A stretch of DNA of 64,000 nucleotides from Dasania marina DSM 21967 (lineage in GTDB: Bacteria; Pseudomonadota; Gammaproteobacteria; Pseudomonadales; Dasaniaceae). Positions 44,681 through 55,190 of the stretch are shown here, piece after piece. The stretch covers positions 371,727 to 435,726 of the forward strand of contig NZ_KB891585.1 in assembly GCF_000373485.1 (NCBI RefSeq), read 5' to 3'. The number at the start of each line of letters is the position of its first letter. The stretch's first letter is position 1. The position numbers and the translations under genes were made by a program. The notes beneath the pieces are model-generated. The model ran no database searches and was not told the origin of the DNA. It saw only the letters and a list, made by a program, of their open reading frames with translations.

Positions 44681-46033
44681 TTAAGACTTAGCAGCACTTA
44701 CCGCATCGCTTTGATAATCCGTTGTTTTATCGACTGCGGCATCTTTACTCACAAAATAAACGGCGACCATGGCGCACAATAAAGGCATGGAAAACAGCAT
44801 AAACAATGAACCGCTCTGCCACTGCTGCTCGAGCAAAAAACCCGCAATAATGGGTGAGAAAATTGCGCCCAAACGTCCTATACCTATGGCCCAGCCCATG
44901 CCTGTGGTGCGTATAGAAGTGGCGTACTTAGCTGGGGTAAGTATATATAAACCTATCATAGAGCCAAATAAGAAGAAGCCCATAATCACACCTAGGCCCA
45001 GCGCTAAAGTAAGCTGCGACCAAAATAAACCAAAAGCCAGCATTAACACCGTGGTTGCGAACATATAAATCATGAGAATTTTGCGCAGGGCAAAACGCGA
45101 AGAGATATAGCCCAGTAGCAAACCACCGGTAATACCGCCTAAGTTAATTAACACACCGCCAGAAATTCCTTCTGCGGTAGACAGCCCTGCCGCCACCAGC
45201 AACTTAGGCGTCCAGCTTAAAACAAAATAAAAGCTGAACATCACCATAAAAAAGGCCAGCCAAATTAGTAGTGTTGAACGCCTTACCTCAGGGGCAAACA
45301 AGCTGCGGAGCTTTGTTTGTGGCAGTTCGCCGCTATCCGATAATGGCGGCAGGCTTGCCAAAGTCTGATGGCCCATACGGGTCATTAGGCGATTAATTTT
45401 TTGCAGAGCATTGGCTGGTCGCTTACTCAGTAAAAAATCTAAAGATTCCGGCAAACACAACAAGGCCAAAGGGATCAGCAAAAAAGACACCAGCGAGCCA
45501 AATAAAAACACTGAACGCCAGTCATAGTGCAACATTAAAACTGCGGCTATAGAGCCACCCACTACCGCACCGATGGGATAACCCACACCCAATAAACTGA
45601 GAATAAAATTATTCCATTTTGCCGATGAATACTCAGAGGCAACCACGGTGAGAGTGGCCAACATACCGCCTATACCCAAGCCGGTTACTAAGCGCAACAT
45701 ACCCAGTTCTATCATACTGTTGGCAAAGGCCGACAAACCCATACCTACGCTGATAATCACTAAGCAGCTTAACACCAGCGCGCGGCGGCCAAACTTATCG
45801 GCCAGTGGCGCAATAAATAAAGAGCCTCCGGTCATGCCAAATAAGCCGGCACTGAGTAGCAAGCCGACCTGCGAGGCTTGCAAGCCCCATTCTTTAGCAA
45901 CGGGGGCGGCGGTAAAGGCCATAACCAATACATCAAAACCATCAAGCATATAGAGTATGACGCACAGTGACACCGCCACGATCTGGTAGCGTGACATAGA
46001 GTTGTTTTTAATGATGTTATTAATATTATTCAT
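44681..46033 (-). CDS. Aromatic acid:H+ symporter, MFS
   Basis: 450 residues, 12 transmembrane helices. It carries the aromatic acid symporter (AAHS, PcaK-like) marks: DGFDVLVMAFTAAPV in helix 1 with the two key Asp residues, and the loop 2-3 motif APLADKFGRRALVLS. It would import 4-hydroxybenzoate, protocatechuate, vanillate or hydroxycinnamates across the inner membrane. A second Met (residue 13, MSRYQIVAV) may be the true start. It lies between the AKR and DUF3237 genes in the lig block, so it is presumably expressed with the pathway. Confidence 0.9.
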   Translation of the reverse strand: MNNINNIIKNNSMSRYQIVAVSLCVILYMLDGFDVLVMAFTAAPVAKEWGLQASQVGLLLSAGLFGMTGGSLFIAPLADKFGRRALVLSCLVIISVGMGLSAFANSMIELGMLRLVTGLGIGGMLATLTVVASEYSSAKWNNFILSLLGVGYPIGAVVGGSIAAVLMLHYDWRSVFLFGSLVSFLLIPLALLCLPESLDFLLSKRPANALQKINRLMTRMGHQTLASLPPLSDSGELPQTKLRSLFAPEVRRSTLLIWLAFFMVMFSFYFVLSWTPKLLVAAGLSTAEGISGGVLINLGGITGGLLLGYISSRFALRKILMIYMFATTVLMLAFGLFWSQLTLALGLGVIMGFFLFGSMIGLYILTPAKYATSIRTTGMGWAIGIGRLGAIFSPIIAGFLLEQQWQSGSLFMLFSMPLLCAMVAVYFVSKDAAVDKTTDYQSDAVSAAKS

Positions 46034-46080
46034 TGCATTACGCCGTGTTGTTGTTAGAGGGCCACGGAGGCTTTTAAAAA

Positions 46081-47094
46081 TCAGGTTTCCATAGTCGCCA
46101 GCATGCTGGCGTTGTAACGTTCGCCTTGCACGCTGTCGACATTTATCAATTGTTCTAGGCTTACCATGGTGGCATCGCTTAACTGTATATGACTAGCGCC
46201 GGCATTCTCTACCGCATAGTCGTCATGCTGCGTGCCGGGTATGGGGATAATGATTTCGTCTTTATTCAGCAACCAGGCCAAGGCCAGTTGCCCCGGGCTG
46301 CAGTGGTTAGCTCTAGCGATAGCACTATAGCTTTCCAACAGCTGGAGGTTGGCGCTAAAATTGTCGCCCAAAAAACGTGGCATGCTGTGCCGTAAATCAC
46401 TGGTTTGTAATAAAGTCATATCGCGTACATGACCAGTCAAAAATCCGCGTGCCAATGGGCTAAAGGCAACAAAGGCCACACCCAATTGTTTGCAAGTTTC
46501 CAGCACTGCCCCTTCGGGGTTTCTGGTCCATAGCGAATACTCAGATTGCAATGCGGTGATAGGATGCACTGCATGGGCGCGTTTTAAAGTCTGCGCCGAG
46601 ACTTCAGACAGACCTATGGTTTTTATTTTACCTTCAGCTACTAGCTCCGATAAAGCGCCTATTGAGTCTTCCACCGGCACATTGGGGTCAACCCGGTGTA
46701 GGTAATACAAATCGATTACATCGGTTTTTAAACGTTTGAGGCTGTCTTCACAGGTTTGCTTAATTACTTCAGGTCTACCGTTTATCGCTCGCTTGCCTTC
46801 ACTGTTTTTAAACAGGCCACACTTACTGGCTAACACAAACTCGTCGCGACGTTCATGTAACACTTCGCCTAATAAGCTTTCGTTTGCACCAAAACCGTAT
46901 AGGGCGGCGGTATCTAAAAAGTTGTAACCTATATCCAGCGCGCGATGTAAGGTAGCTATGGCAGACGCCTTATCGGGCTTGCCATAGGCGTGAGACATGC
47001 TCATGCAGCCCAAGCCTATGTTAGCCACAGTAAAGGGGCCTAGCTTACGACTTTTCATCGCTGTATTCATAGACGACTGCATTGTTACGGGCAT
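46081..47094 (-). CDS. Aldo/keto reductase
   Basis: About 337 residues, NADPH-dependent TIM-barrel oxidoreductase. The catalytic tetrad is visible: Asp and Tyr in FLDTAALYG, Lys in LASKCGLFKN, His in DLYYLHRVDP; cofactor loops read GLSEVSAQTL and IPIPGTQHDDYAVENAGA. I start at ATG 47094 (GGAAC upstream), which avoids overlap with ligB; a longer frame to 47178 is unlikely. In the lig block it may reduce aromatic or semialdehyde intermediates, or act on a related upstream substrate; the exact role is not shown. Confidence 0.85.
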   Translation of the reverse strand: MPVTMQSSMNTAMKSRKLGPFTVANIGLGCMSMSHAYGKPDKASAIATLHRALDIGYNFLDTAALYGFGANESLLGEVLHERRDEFVLASKCGLFKNSEGKRAINGRPEVIKQTCEDSLKRLKTDVIDLYYLHRVDPNVPVEDSIGALSELVAEGKIKTIGLSEVSAQTLKRAHAVHPITALQSEYSLWTRNPEGAVLETCKQLGVAFVAFSPLARGFLTGHVRDMTLLQTSDLRHSMPRFLGDNFSANLQLLESYSAIARANHCSPGQLALAWLLNKDEIIIPIPGTQHDDYAVENAGASHIQLSDATMVSLEQLINVDSVQGERYNASMLATMET

Positions 47095-47146
47095 AGGCTG
47101 TTCCGAATGTTTACGACTAGACAGGAGTTGATAGCATTCACCGCCA

Positions 47147-47992
47147 TTACTCTTCCGTATTTTCCAACACCAACACACCTGCGCCGGTATTAGAAATAGG
47201 TGCGTGATAGTGCTTGTGAACCACCTTAACTTTTTCAGTCAGTGCGCCACGCATTACCATCCACATTATAGTTTCTATACCTTCGGTGCCGGCCCGCTCC
47301 ATAATTTCTGTATTACTTAACTGCGTAAATTTTTCAGGATTGTGGATAATATTTTCTATACACTCAATATCGAAATCGGTATCGATAATACCAGCACGCT
47401 CACCCTGTAATTGGTGTGACATGCCGCCGGTACCCACGATAACCACTTTTATGTCTTCACCGTAAGATTCAATCGCAGTACGCAAAGCCTTGCCTAACTC
47501 AAAACAACGCTCCGCGGTTGGTAATGGATGCTGCACAGTGTTAACCGCTAGTGGCACTAGCTTTACCGGCCACTTGTCATGTTCGCCCCACAATACCGTC
47601 ATAGGCACAACAAAGCCGTGATCGACGCGCATTTCCTGGCAGATGGTCATATCAAACTTATCTGCCACCAGCGACTCAATCATATGCCATGAAAAGGGTG
47701 CGTCACCGTCAAAGCCTGTTAGGGTTTTTAAGCCCCAGCCTTCATCGGCGTTTTCATAACGTTGCGCGGTACCCATGGCAAAGGTAGGCATGGTATCGAG
47801 AAAAAAGTTAAGGCCATGATCATTGGCTACCACGATGGCGACATCGGGTTTGACTTTAGCCAACCATTCTTTAACTGGCGTGTAGCCATCAAAAAAACGT
47901 TCCCAGTAGGTGTCGTGTCGCAGGCCCTGGCTAATAGCATTACCTATTGCGGGTATGTGAGAGGTGGTAATACCACCTACGATTTTAGCCAT
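47147..47992 (-). CDS. ligB: Protocatechuate 4,5-dioxygenase beta subunit
   Basis: Catalytic subunit of the extradiol dioxygenase that opens protocatechuate to 4-carboxy-2-hydroxymuconate-6-semialdehyde. From ATG 47992 (GGAGG upstream) the 281 residues have the iron ligands His12 (ITTSHIPA), His59 (VANDHGLN) and Glu240 (GTEGIETIMW), and the catalytic His193 (GGMSHQL), all equivalent to Sphingobium LigB. It overlaps the end of ligA by 8 bp, coupling the two subunits. Confidence 0.96.
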   Translation of the reverse strand: MAKIVGGITTSHIPAIGNAISQGLRHDTYWERFFDGYTPVKEWLAKVKPDVAIVVANDHGLNFFLDTMPTFAMGTAQRYENADEGWGLKTLTGFDGDAPFSWHMIESLVADKFDMTICQEMRVDHGFVVPMTVLWGEHDKWPVKLVPLAVNTVQHPLPTAERCFELGKALRTAIESYGEDIKVVIVGTGGMSHQLQGERAGIIDTDFDIECIENIIHNPEKFTQLSNTEIMERAGTEGIETIMWMVMRGALTEKVKVVHKHYHAPISNTGAGVLVLENTEE

Positions 47993-48386
47993 GGAAATAA
48001 CCTCCAATAGTATGCAATTGTTGTTCAAAACCTTCGCTATTGTTTAATAATTTGGCTTTGAATTGGTCGGTGCTAATACCACCCATTTGGGCACCGGCAT
48101 CCTGCACGGTGAGGCCATGAAAGATAGCGATTTTTGCTAAATAATAAATATTGCCACCTAGACGCATCAAGCTTAGAAAGTCACCGGCCACCACTGCAGC
48201 CCTGGCTTCATCACTCAACTGAAACTTACGGCAGTAGGCATCCATATCACCGGCAAACTCTTCACGATTGCTGGCATCATTAAAACTAAAGGCCATTTTA
48301 TTAATGCCATAGCCTTGTGCCGAACGCTCGCCGTTAAACACGTAGGTGCCCGGTATATGATCGTAGTCGTGTTTGTCCCAACTCAT
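47985..48386 (-). CDS. ligA: Protocatechuate 4,5-dioxygenase alpha subunit
   Basis: 133-residue helical alpha subunit that caps the active site of LigB. Family marks: MAFSFNDASNREEFAGDMDAYCRKF, LSDEARAAVVAGDFLSLMRLGGNIYYLAKI and the C-terminal GMST/HTIGGYFHG end (here QMGGIST). It is translated just before ligB with overlap and lies 24 bp after ligC. Confidence 0.95.
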   Translation of the reverse strand: MSWDKHDYDHIPGTYVFNGERSAQGYGINKMAFSFNDASNREEFAGDMDAYCRKFQLSDEARAAVVAGDFLSLMRLGGNIYYLAKIAIFHGLTVQDAGAQMGGISTDQFKAKLLNNSEGFEQQLHTIGGYFHG

Positions 48387-48410
48387 TTTTAAAAAACCTT
48401 TTGTTATGGT

Positions 48411-49352
48411 TTAAACCAACTGCTGTTCTAATTTATCTAACGTGGCCATAGCCGTTAAACATTGGGCGACACTGGCATTAGGCTCGCGCCCTTCTTTTAT
48501 AGCGCTGATAAATTCGCGGTCGCACAGCTCTATGCCGTCCATAGAAACGTCAACTTTAGAGACATCGATGGGGGTTTCTTTGCCGTCGTATAACTCGTCG
48601 TAGCGAGCAAGAAATGTTCCCTGATCACAGATATAACGGAAGAACGTACCGAAGGGGCCGTCGTTATTAAACGACAAGGACAAGGTACAGATAGCACCGG
48701 AAGGCACTTTCATACCTATGCTCATATCCATAGCTATGCCTAAGTCAGGGTGTATAGGCCCCTGTAAGGCGAAGGATTCGGAAGCCACTTGCCCGGTTTG
48801 ATACTGAAACAAATCAACGGTGTGGCAGGCGTGATGCCATAACAAATGATCGGTCCAGCTGCGTGCTTGCCCCAAGGCATTAGCGTTAGTACGGCGGAAG
48901 AAATAGGTTTGCACGTCCATTTGCTGCACGGTTAATTCACCTGCCTGTATCTTATTGTGTATCCACTGGTGGCTGGGGTTAAAGCGGCGGGTATGCCCTA
49001 CCATGGCCACTAAGCCGGTCTCTTTTTGCACATCCACAACCGCTTGCGAATCGGCCAAGCTATCGGCCATGGGGATTTCTACCAACACATGCTTGCCTGC
49101 GCGCATTGCTGCTATTGCTTGCTCGGCGTGCATTTGGGTAGGGGTGGTTAAAATTACCGCTTCAACCTCGGGGTTATCTAATGCTTCTTGATAATTAATC
49201 GTCCAGTGAGGGATGCCCCGCTCTTCGGCTAAGGCCGCAGTAGATTCTGGACGCCTGCCCACTAATGACACGACGTTAACACCGTCTATGCGTGCAAGGG
49301 CGTCTAAGTGTTTTTTGGCAAAAGCGCCAACACCGGCTAGACAAATTTTCAT
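48411..49352 (-). CDS. ligC: CHMS dehydrogenase (LigC)
   Basis: 313-residue Gfo/Idh/MocA oxidoreductase. It oxidises the ring-opened 4-carboxy-2-hydroxymuconate-6-semialdehyde, as its hemiacetal, to 2-pyrone-4,6-dicarboxylate with NADP. N-terminal Rossmann GVGAFAKKHLDAL at about residues 7-19, the MIS/EIPMADSLADS region (here VLVEIPMADSL) and TRRFNPSHQW, typical of LigC rather than sugar dehydrogenases. Position between pobA and ligA supports the call. Confidence 0.93.
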   Translation of the reverse strand: MKICLAGVGAFAKKHLDALARIDGVNVVSLVGRRPESTAALAEERGIPHWTINYQEALDNPEVEAVILTTPTQMHAEQAIAAMRAGKHVLVEIPMADSLADSQAVVDVQKETGLVAMVGHTRRFNPSHQWIHNKIQAGELTVQQMDVQTYFFRRTNANALGQARSWTDHLLWHHACHTVDLFQYQTGQVASESFALQGPIHPDLGIAMDMSIGMKVPSGAICTLSLSFNNDGPFGTFFRYICDQGTFLARYDELYDGKETPIDVSKVDVSMDGIELCDREFISAIKEGREPNASVAQCLTAMATLDKLEQQLV

Positions 49353-49426
49353 GATAAAAATCCTGTGTTTATAAATGTTGTGCTAAATACTATTTCAAAA
49401 ATTATTAATACCGCCCAACTAAAGTT

Positions 49427-50769
<1,343 letters not shown>

Positions 50770-51780
50770 CTAACACTGTAAACGACTAAACACTTTGCGG
50801 GCATTGCCCTCAAATATCTTGACTCTATCCTCGTCACTCAAGCGAGTATTACCATCGATATAACGTTTGGTGTCGTCAAAATAATGGCCGGTTTCTGGGT
50901 CTATGCCGCGCACGGCACCTATCATCTCTGAGGCAAATAAAATATTGTCTACGGGGATAATATCTAGCAATAAATCGATGCCTCGTTGGTGATAAACACA
51001 GGTATCGAAAAACACATTATTAAGCATGCGCTCCTTCAAATCCCCCAGGCCTTTATCTTGTGCAATACCACGGAAGCGACCCCAGTGATAAGGCACTGCC
51101 CCGCCACCGTGAGGAATAATAAGCTTCAAGGTGGGGAAGTCTTTGAATACATCAGAAAACATCAGTTGATCAAAGGCGGTAGTATCCGCGCCTAGGTAGT
51201 GCGAGCCAGTGGTAGTAAAACAATCATTACAGGCGGCGCTAACATGAATCATGGCGGGCACATCTAGCTCTACCATTTTTTCATAGAACGGATACCAGGA
51301 TTTATCCGCCAATGAAGCATCTTGCCAATAACCGCCAGTGGTATCGGGGTTTAAGTTGCAGCCGATAAAGCCCATTTCCAACACGCAACGTTCTAACTCG
51401 GCAATAGATTTAGAGGGATCAACCCCCGGTGATTGCGGCAACTGCGCTACCGGCGCAAAGTTTTGTGGAAATAATTCGCACACACGTTTAATTAAATCAT
51501 TTTGTTGCTCAGTCCAAAAACGGCTGGTGTGCTCATTGCCCACATGGTGTCCCATCCAGCTGGCCCGTGGCGAAAAAATAGTTAAGTCGGTACCGCGCTC
51601 TTGCTGTAGGCGCAGCTGATTACTTTCTATACTCTCGCGAATTTGGTCATCACTAATGCTGATAATGCCTTTTTCACCGACAAATAAAGGATCTTTAGCC
51701 AGAGCCGCTTTTTGTTGGTCTCTATACTCGCCTACAGCGGGTGGTGTGGTGGTGTAATGGCCGTGGCAATCTATGATCAT
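50770..51780 (-). CDS. ligJ: 4-oxalomesaconate hydratase
   Basis: 336 residues, amidohydrolase fold. Adds water to 4-oxalomesaconate to give 4-carboxy-4-hydroxy-2-oxoadipate. N-terminal metal motif MIIDCHGHYTTTP, central ASWMGHHVGNE and IHVSAACNDCF, then LIIPHGGGAVPYHWGR and the C-terminal LFASEMIGAVRGIDPETG: the LigJ pattern. Separated from ligK by about 400 bp of repeat-containing sequence, so the operon is interrupted by a non-coding insertion or has two promoters. Confidence 0.95.
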   Translation of the reverse strand: MIIDCHGHYTTTPPAVGEYRDQQKAALAKDPLFVGEKGIISISDDQIRESIESNQLRLQQERGTDLTIFSPRASWMGHHVGNEHTSRFWTEQQNDLIKRVCELFPQNFAPVAQLPQSPGVDPSKSIAELERCVLEMGFIGCNLNPDTTGGYWQDASLADKSWYPFYEKMVELDVPAMIHVSAACNDCFTTTGSHYLGADTTAFDQLMFSDVFKDFPTLKLIIPHGGGAVPYHWGRFRGIAQDKGLGDLKERMLNNVFFDTCVYHQRGIDLLLDIIPVDNILFASEMIGAVRGIDPETGHYFDDTKRYIDGNTRLSDEDRVKIFEGNARKVFSRLQC

Positions 51781-52185
51781 TGATACTACCTTTTAAGCTT
51801 CTGATAATTCAGATGTTTTTTTTGTGTCTTTTAAGCCAGCTAACTTTATTGGCTTTTAATTTAATCTTTGCATTTGTTTCGCCCTGCTGGGCTAGTTACT
51901 TCTTTTGCGTGCACAAAAGAAGTAACCAAGAAAAGTGCACCCTAGTCCATCGTCGGCTACGCCGATGCCCTCCGCTACTCAGCCAATTTCGGCCGCTGCG
52001 GAACTCACGATAAAACGATAATCAATCGTTTTATCGCTCAAACAGTCCTCGCTGCTTCGCTCCGCAATTGGCCTCCGTTTCTCGGCGACTCCCAAGGGAC
52101 TATGGGCGCTCCGTAGCTTATCTCTGTCATGCCGGACTTGATCCGGCATCCATTACTAACCATTGAAAGTAACAATACTTAACGC
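51781..52185. repeat. Dispersed-repeat-like segment inside the lig block
   Basis: This 400-bp stretch has no gene. It holds a 13-bp inverted repeat (GTTACTTCTTTTG, 51895-51907, and 51914-51926), a 12-bp perfect hairpin (CGATAAAACGAT, 52008-52019, and 52025-52036), and the palindrome TGCCGGA-CTTGA-TCCGGCA (52130-52148). The last two types occur widely as intergenic repeats in proteobacteria. A 77-codon frame from 51780 runs through it but is a by-product of the repeat. Confidence 0.75.
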
Positions 52186-52884
52186 TTAGGCTTCTAACTC
52201 AGCCAAAGTCTCTACATACTCAAAACCACACTCAGCTAAACGCGGGCGCATATTGTATAAATCTATACCCAGCACACCCGAAGCTAGCTTTAGGCGCTTT
52301 TCTTCTTCTAAATTTTCTCTGGCGACACCAGCATCTAATACTTGCTTAGCCTGTTTACGTGGCACCACCACTACGCCGTCATCATCTGCAACTACCACAT
52401 CACCGGGGTTAATTAATTGGCCAGCACACACAACCGGCACATTAACGGCACCCAAGGTATTTTTTACTGTGCCTTTGGATGAAATGGCACGCGACCAAAC
52501 GGGAAAATCCATCTCTTCTAAATCGCGTACATCGCGACAACCGGCATCGATAATTAAACCCCTAACACCGCGCGCTTTGGCAGAGGTTGCCAGCAAATCG
52601 CCAAACATGCCGTCTGTGTTATCGGTGGTACAAGCCACCACTAAGATATCACCGGGCTGGCATAATTCTATCGCCACATGAATCATCCAGTTATCGCCGG
52701 GCTGCGCCATCACGGTGACCGCGTTGCCGCCTATGCGCGCACCTTTATAAATAGGGCGTATATACGGCTTTAGTAATCCTGTACGGCCCAGTGCTTCGTG
52801 CACTGTGGCCACGCCCAACTCACCCATGGCCGATACGACTTCGATATCGGCGCGTTCAATATTGCGTACGGCAACAGTTTTCAT
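52186..52884 (-). CDS. ligK: 4-carboxy-4-hydroxy-2-oxoadipate aldolase
   Basis: 232-residue class II HMG/CHA aldolase that splits 4-carboxy-4-hydroxy-2-oxoadipate to pyruvate and oxaloacetate. The RraA-like fold carries the metal/substrate region [14 protein letters not shown] (conserved Asp and the Arg-Asp pair), [17 protein letters not shown] and [14 protein letters not shown]. This is the final step of the pathway. 21 bp after ligI. Confidence 0.95.
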   Translation of the reverse strand: MKTVAVRNIERADIEVVSAMGELGVATVHEALGRTGLLKPYIRPIYKGARIGGNAVTVMAQPGDNWMIHVAIELCQPGDILVVACTTDNTDGMFGDLLATSAKARGVRGLIIDAGCRDVRDLEEMDFPVWSRAISSKGTVKNTLGAVNVPVVCAGQLINPGDVVVADDDGVVVVPRKQAKQVLDAGVARENLEEEKRLKLASGVLGIDLYNMRPRLAECGFEYVETLAELEA

Positions 52885-52905
52885 AGCTGGATTCCTGAAA
52901 TATTG

Positions 52906-53775
52906 TTAATCGTTAAATTCATAAAGTCGCGCAGGGTTATCTACCAGCAGCTTTTGTTGCAGTTCTGCGGTAGGCGCAATTAGGGGGATGGTATCAACCA
53001 AGGCACCATCATCCGGCATATGCGATTTCATATTAGGGTGCGGCCAATCGGTGCCCCATAAAACTTGATCGGGAAATTGCTCTACCAAATGGCGGGCATA
53101 GGGAATCGCATCGTGATAAGGAGGAGCTTGCTGGCTTAGCCTTTCTAGGCAGCCTACTTTTATCCACGTATTGGGACGGTTACGCACCATCTCACAAATA
53201 CGCATAAAGTCGGGGTGATCCAGGCCTTTACTAACATCGGGCCTACCCATGTGGTCTATAGCGATGGGCGTAGGCAGCTGCATTAATAACGACTCTATAT
53301 CGGCAAATTCCTGTGACTCAAAATAGACGATAATATGCCAGCCAAAAGGCGCAATTAGCTCAGCGAGTTTGCGGTAATAAGCCTCAGGCTTAATATCCAC
53401 TAAGCGTTTTACAAAATTAAAACGTATGCCGCGCACACCCACGTCATGTAAACGCTGCACCTCAGCTACGGTTAAATCATCACCCACCACCGCCACACCG
53501 CGGTAACGCCCCTCGCCAGCTTCTAACATGTCAACCATGGCACTGTTGTCGGTGCCGTGGCAGCTGGCTTGCACTAATACACTGCGCTCAAAACCTAAGT
53601 GCTTATGTAAGGAAAATAATTGCTCTTTAGGGGCATCTACAGGGGTGTACTTACGCTCCGCTGCATAAGGGAACTGCGCCGCCGGGCCAAATACATGGCA
53701 GTGAGCATCACAGGCCTTGGCCGGCAATATAAAATTCGGCTTTTTCGGCTTGGGACATACAGGTAAAAAAGACAT
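52906..53775 (-). CDS. ligI: 2-pyrone-4,6-dicarboxylate lactonase
   Basis: 289 residues, amidohydrolase superfamily. Hydrolyses the pyrone ring to 4-oxalomesaconate (keto/enol). KACDAHCHVFGPAAQFPYA holds the HxH motif, followed by IAPFGWHIIVYFE, IAIDHMGRPDV and the C-terminal LWGTDWPHPN Asp. The protein agrees in size with Sphingobium LigI. 39 bp after ligU and followed by ligK. Confidence 0.95.
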   Translation of the reverse strand: MSFLPVCPKPKKPNFILPAKACDAHCHVFGPAAQFPYAAERKYTPVDAPKEQLFSLHKHLGFERSVLVQASCHGTDNSAMVDMLEAGEGRYRGVAVVGDDLTVAEVQRLHDVGVRGIRFNFVKRLVDIKPEAYYRKLAELIAPFGWHIIVYFESQEFADIESLLMQLPTPIAIDHMGRPDVSKGLDHPDFMRICEMVRNRPNTWIKVGCLERLSQQAPPYHDAIPYARHLVEQFPDQVLWGTDWPHPNMKSHMPDDGALVDTIPLIAPTAELQQKLLVDNPARLYEFND

Positions 53776-53814
53776 AGTAATTATTACTCTCTTGCCATCA
53801 ATTCAATTAATAAC

Positions 53815-54891
53815 TTAACAAGCTTCGTCTATATATAATTCGCCGCGGCTGAGCAAGCGCGCGGTGCGCAACAAGCCAGCCTGTTTTACGCGGGGCAGCT
53901 CAGCACTGTAATCAATCGCCAAACTCACCGAAAATTCGCCGCTGGGGTGCTCTACCGATAACTTCAACGGATTACCCTCCCCTAACTGCGCGACATTTTG
54001 CGCCACTGAGCCGGGTAAGATACAGGCCGTGGCTACCGACACCGCACCTAACACACCCACTGCATCGTGACACTGATAAGGAATAAACGTACGGGTGTTA
54101 ATGGCCCCGCCATGGCTGGGTGCAGAGATCATGCACATCTTGGGTACTGCCGCGCCATCCACATCCCCTAAATTCATCTTGGGGCCTATCTGTAAGCGTA
54201 TCTTTTGCAGACGCGCTTTTAACGCCTCATTGCCATTAAGCTGCTCTGGCGTTTCGTAGCCACTGATACCTAAATCTGCCGCTCGCATCACCACCACTGG
54301 CATGCCATTATCGACGCAGGTCATTTCTATACCATCCACCACGTCTACCACATTGCCAGTGGGTAATAAGCTACCGCAGGCTGAGCCCGCCACATCGTCA
54401 TAATTGCATATAACTGGCGCTGACGTTCCCGGCACGCCATCGATGTGGGCATCACCGCAATAGGTCATTGCGCCCTGCGGGGTTTGCAAGACTAGTTCGC
54501 AAACCTTGCCGCTATTAACCATGTGCACACGCACGCGGGTTTCCGCGCTGGATACAGGCACTAAGCCAGCCTCTATCGCAAATGGCCCTACCCCCGCTAA
54601 AATATTGCCGCAATTGGGTGTGGTATCGACGCGATTTTCACCCACCACCACTTGCACAAACAAGTAATCAATATCGGCATCATCACGGGTAGACAAGCTC
54701 ACTATCGCCGCCTTGCTAGTCAGCGGGTTGCCGCCACCCAAGCCGTCGATTTGACGCCCATCACGGCCCAGTGCCGACAACAATAGTTGATTGCGGGTCG
54801 CCTCATCGGCCGGCAAATCGCCGGCTAGAAAATACAGGCCTTTAGAGCTGCCGCCACGAAATTGCATATAGGGTATCGCGCGCTGCGACAT
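53815..54891 (-). CDS. ligU: 4-oxalomesaconate tautomerase (GalD/LigU, PrpF family)
   Basis: 358-residue PrpF/diaminopimelate-epimerase-fold isomerase. MQFRGGSSKGLYFLAGDLP at the N-terminus and TTPNCGNILAGVGPFAIEAGLV with the catalytic Cys are the PrpF marks. In this setting it interconverts forms of 4-oxalomesaconate before LigJ. GalD of Pseudomonas (keto-enol) and LigU of Sphingobium (double-bond shift) belong to the same family, so which isomerisation occurs is unsettled. First gene of the minus-strand lig block, divergent from the LysR regulator. Confidence 0.92.
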   Translation of the reverse strand: MSQRAIPYMQFRGGSSKGLYFLAGDLPADEATRNQLLLSALGRDGRQIDGLGGGNPLTSKAAIVSLSTRDDADIDYLFVQVVVGENRVDTTPNCGNILAGVGPFAIEAGLVPVSSAETRVRVHMVNSGKVCELVLQTPQGAMTYCGDAHIDGVPGTSAPVICNYDDVAGSACGSLLPTGNVVDVVDGIEMTCVDNGMPVVVMRAADLGISGYETPEQLNGNEALKARLQKIRLQIGPKMNLGDVDGAAVPKMCMISAPSHGGAINTRTFIPYQCHDAVGVLGAVSVATACILPGSVAQNVAQLGEGNPLKLSVEHPSGEFSVSLAIDYSAELPRVKQAGLLRTARLLSRGELYIDEAC

Positions 54892-55190
54892 AAGCTGCTT
54901 ACTCCGGCTATAGGTCTATTGTTTTTAACGTAGTTCCGATTATGGTTTATCGCCTCACTAAATAGCTAATGCCTTTTAATTGCTAAGCCATGCAAAAAAG
55001 TATTTAGCACCATGAAAAAAGTTTGCCAATTGAATAAAGCTAACGTTTTCTCATCGCATGAAATATAAAATAACCCTTTATTACAATAGCTTACAAAATA
55101 ATGACTAGCATAAAATTATTGAGTGGTACAACTTTTTTATACTATATATACTGAATTACATTTATTTTTCATGTAGTGGGTAGCAGCGCC
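54892..55190. promoter_or_regulatory. lig/LysR divergent control region
   Basis: 300-bp, AT-rich divergent promoter region. Its central feature is the 54968-55003 element (separate entry) plus a second related half: ACTTTTTTNCATGG-type motifs occur on the minus strand at about 54989-55001 and 55011-55022, in direct orientation, 22 bp apart (two helical turns). It should contain both the lig promoter and the LysR self-control site. Confidence 0.65.
54968..55003 (-). promoter_or_regulatory. 36-bp shared element, lig copy
   Basis: Read on the minus strand it begins ATACTTTTTTGCATGGCTTA and ends AAAAGGCATT. It matches 58325-58360 (plus strand) at 35 of 36 positions, while the flanks do not match. 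It points toward ligU and lies 77 bp from that start. Most likely a regulator binding site, perhaps for the two-domain LysR protein. Confidence 0.8.

Noticed and set aside
49378-49400. Third copy of the 36-bp element before ligC
   Set aside because: Only about 12 bases (GTGCTAAATACT) agree with the flank of the lig copy; too short to call.
51780-52013. 77-codon frame between ligJ and ligK
   Set aside because: It runs into dispersed-repeat sequence whose translation has no protein pattern.
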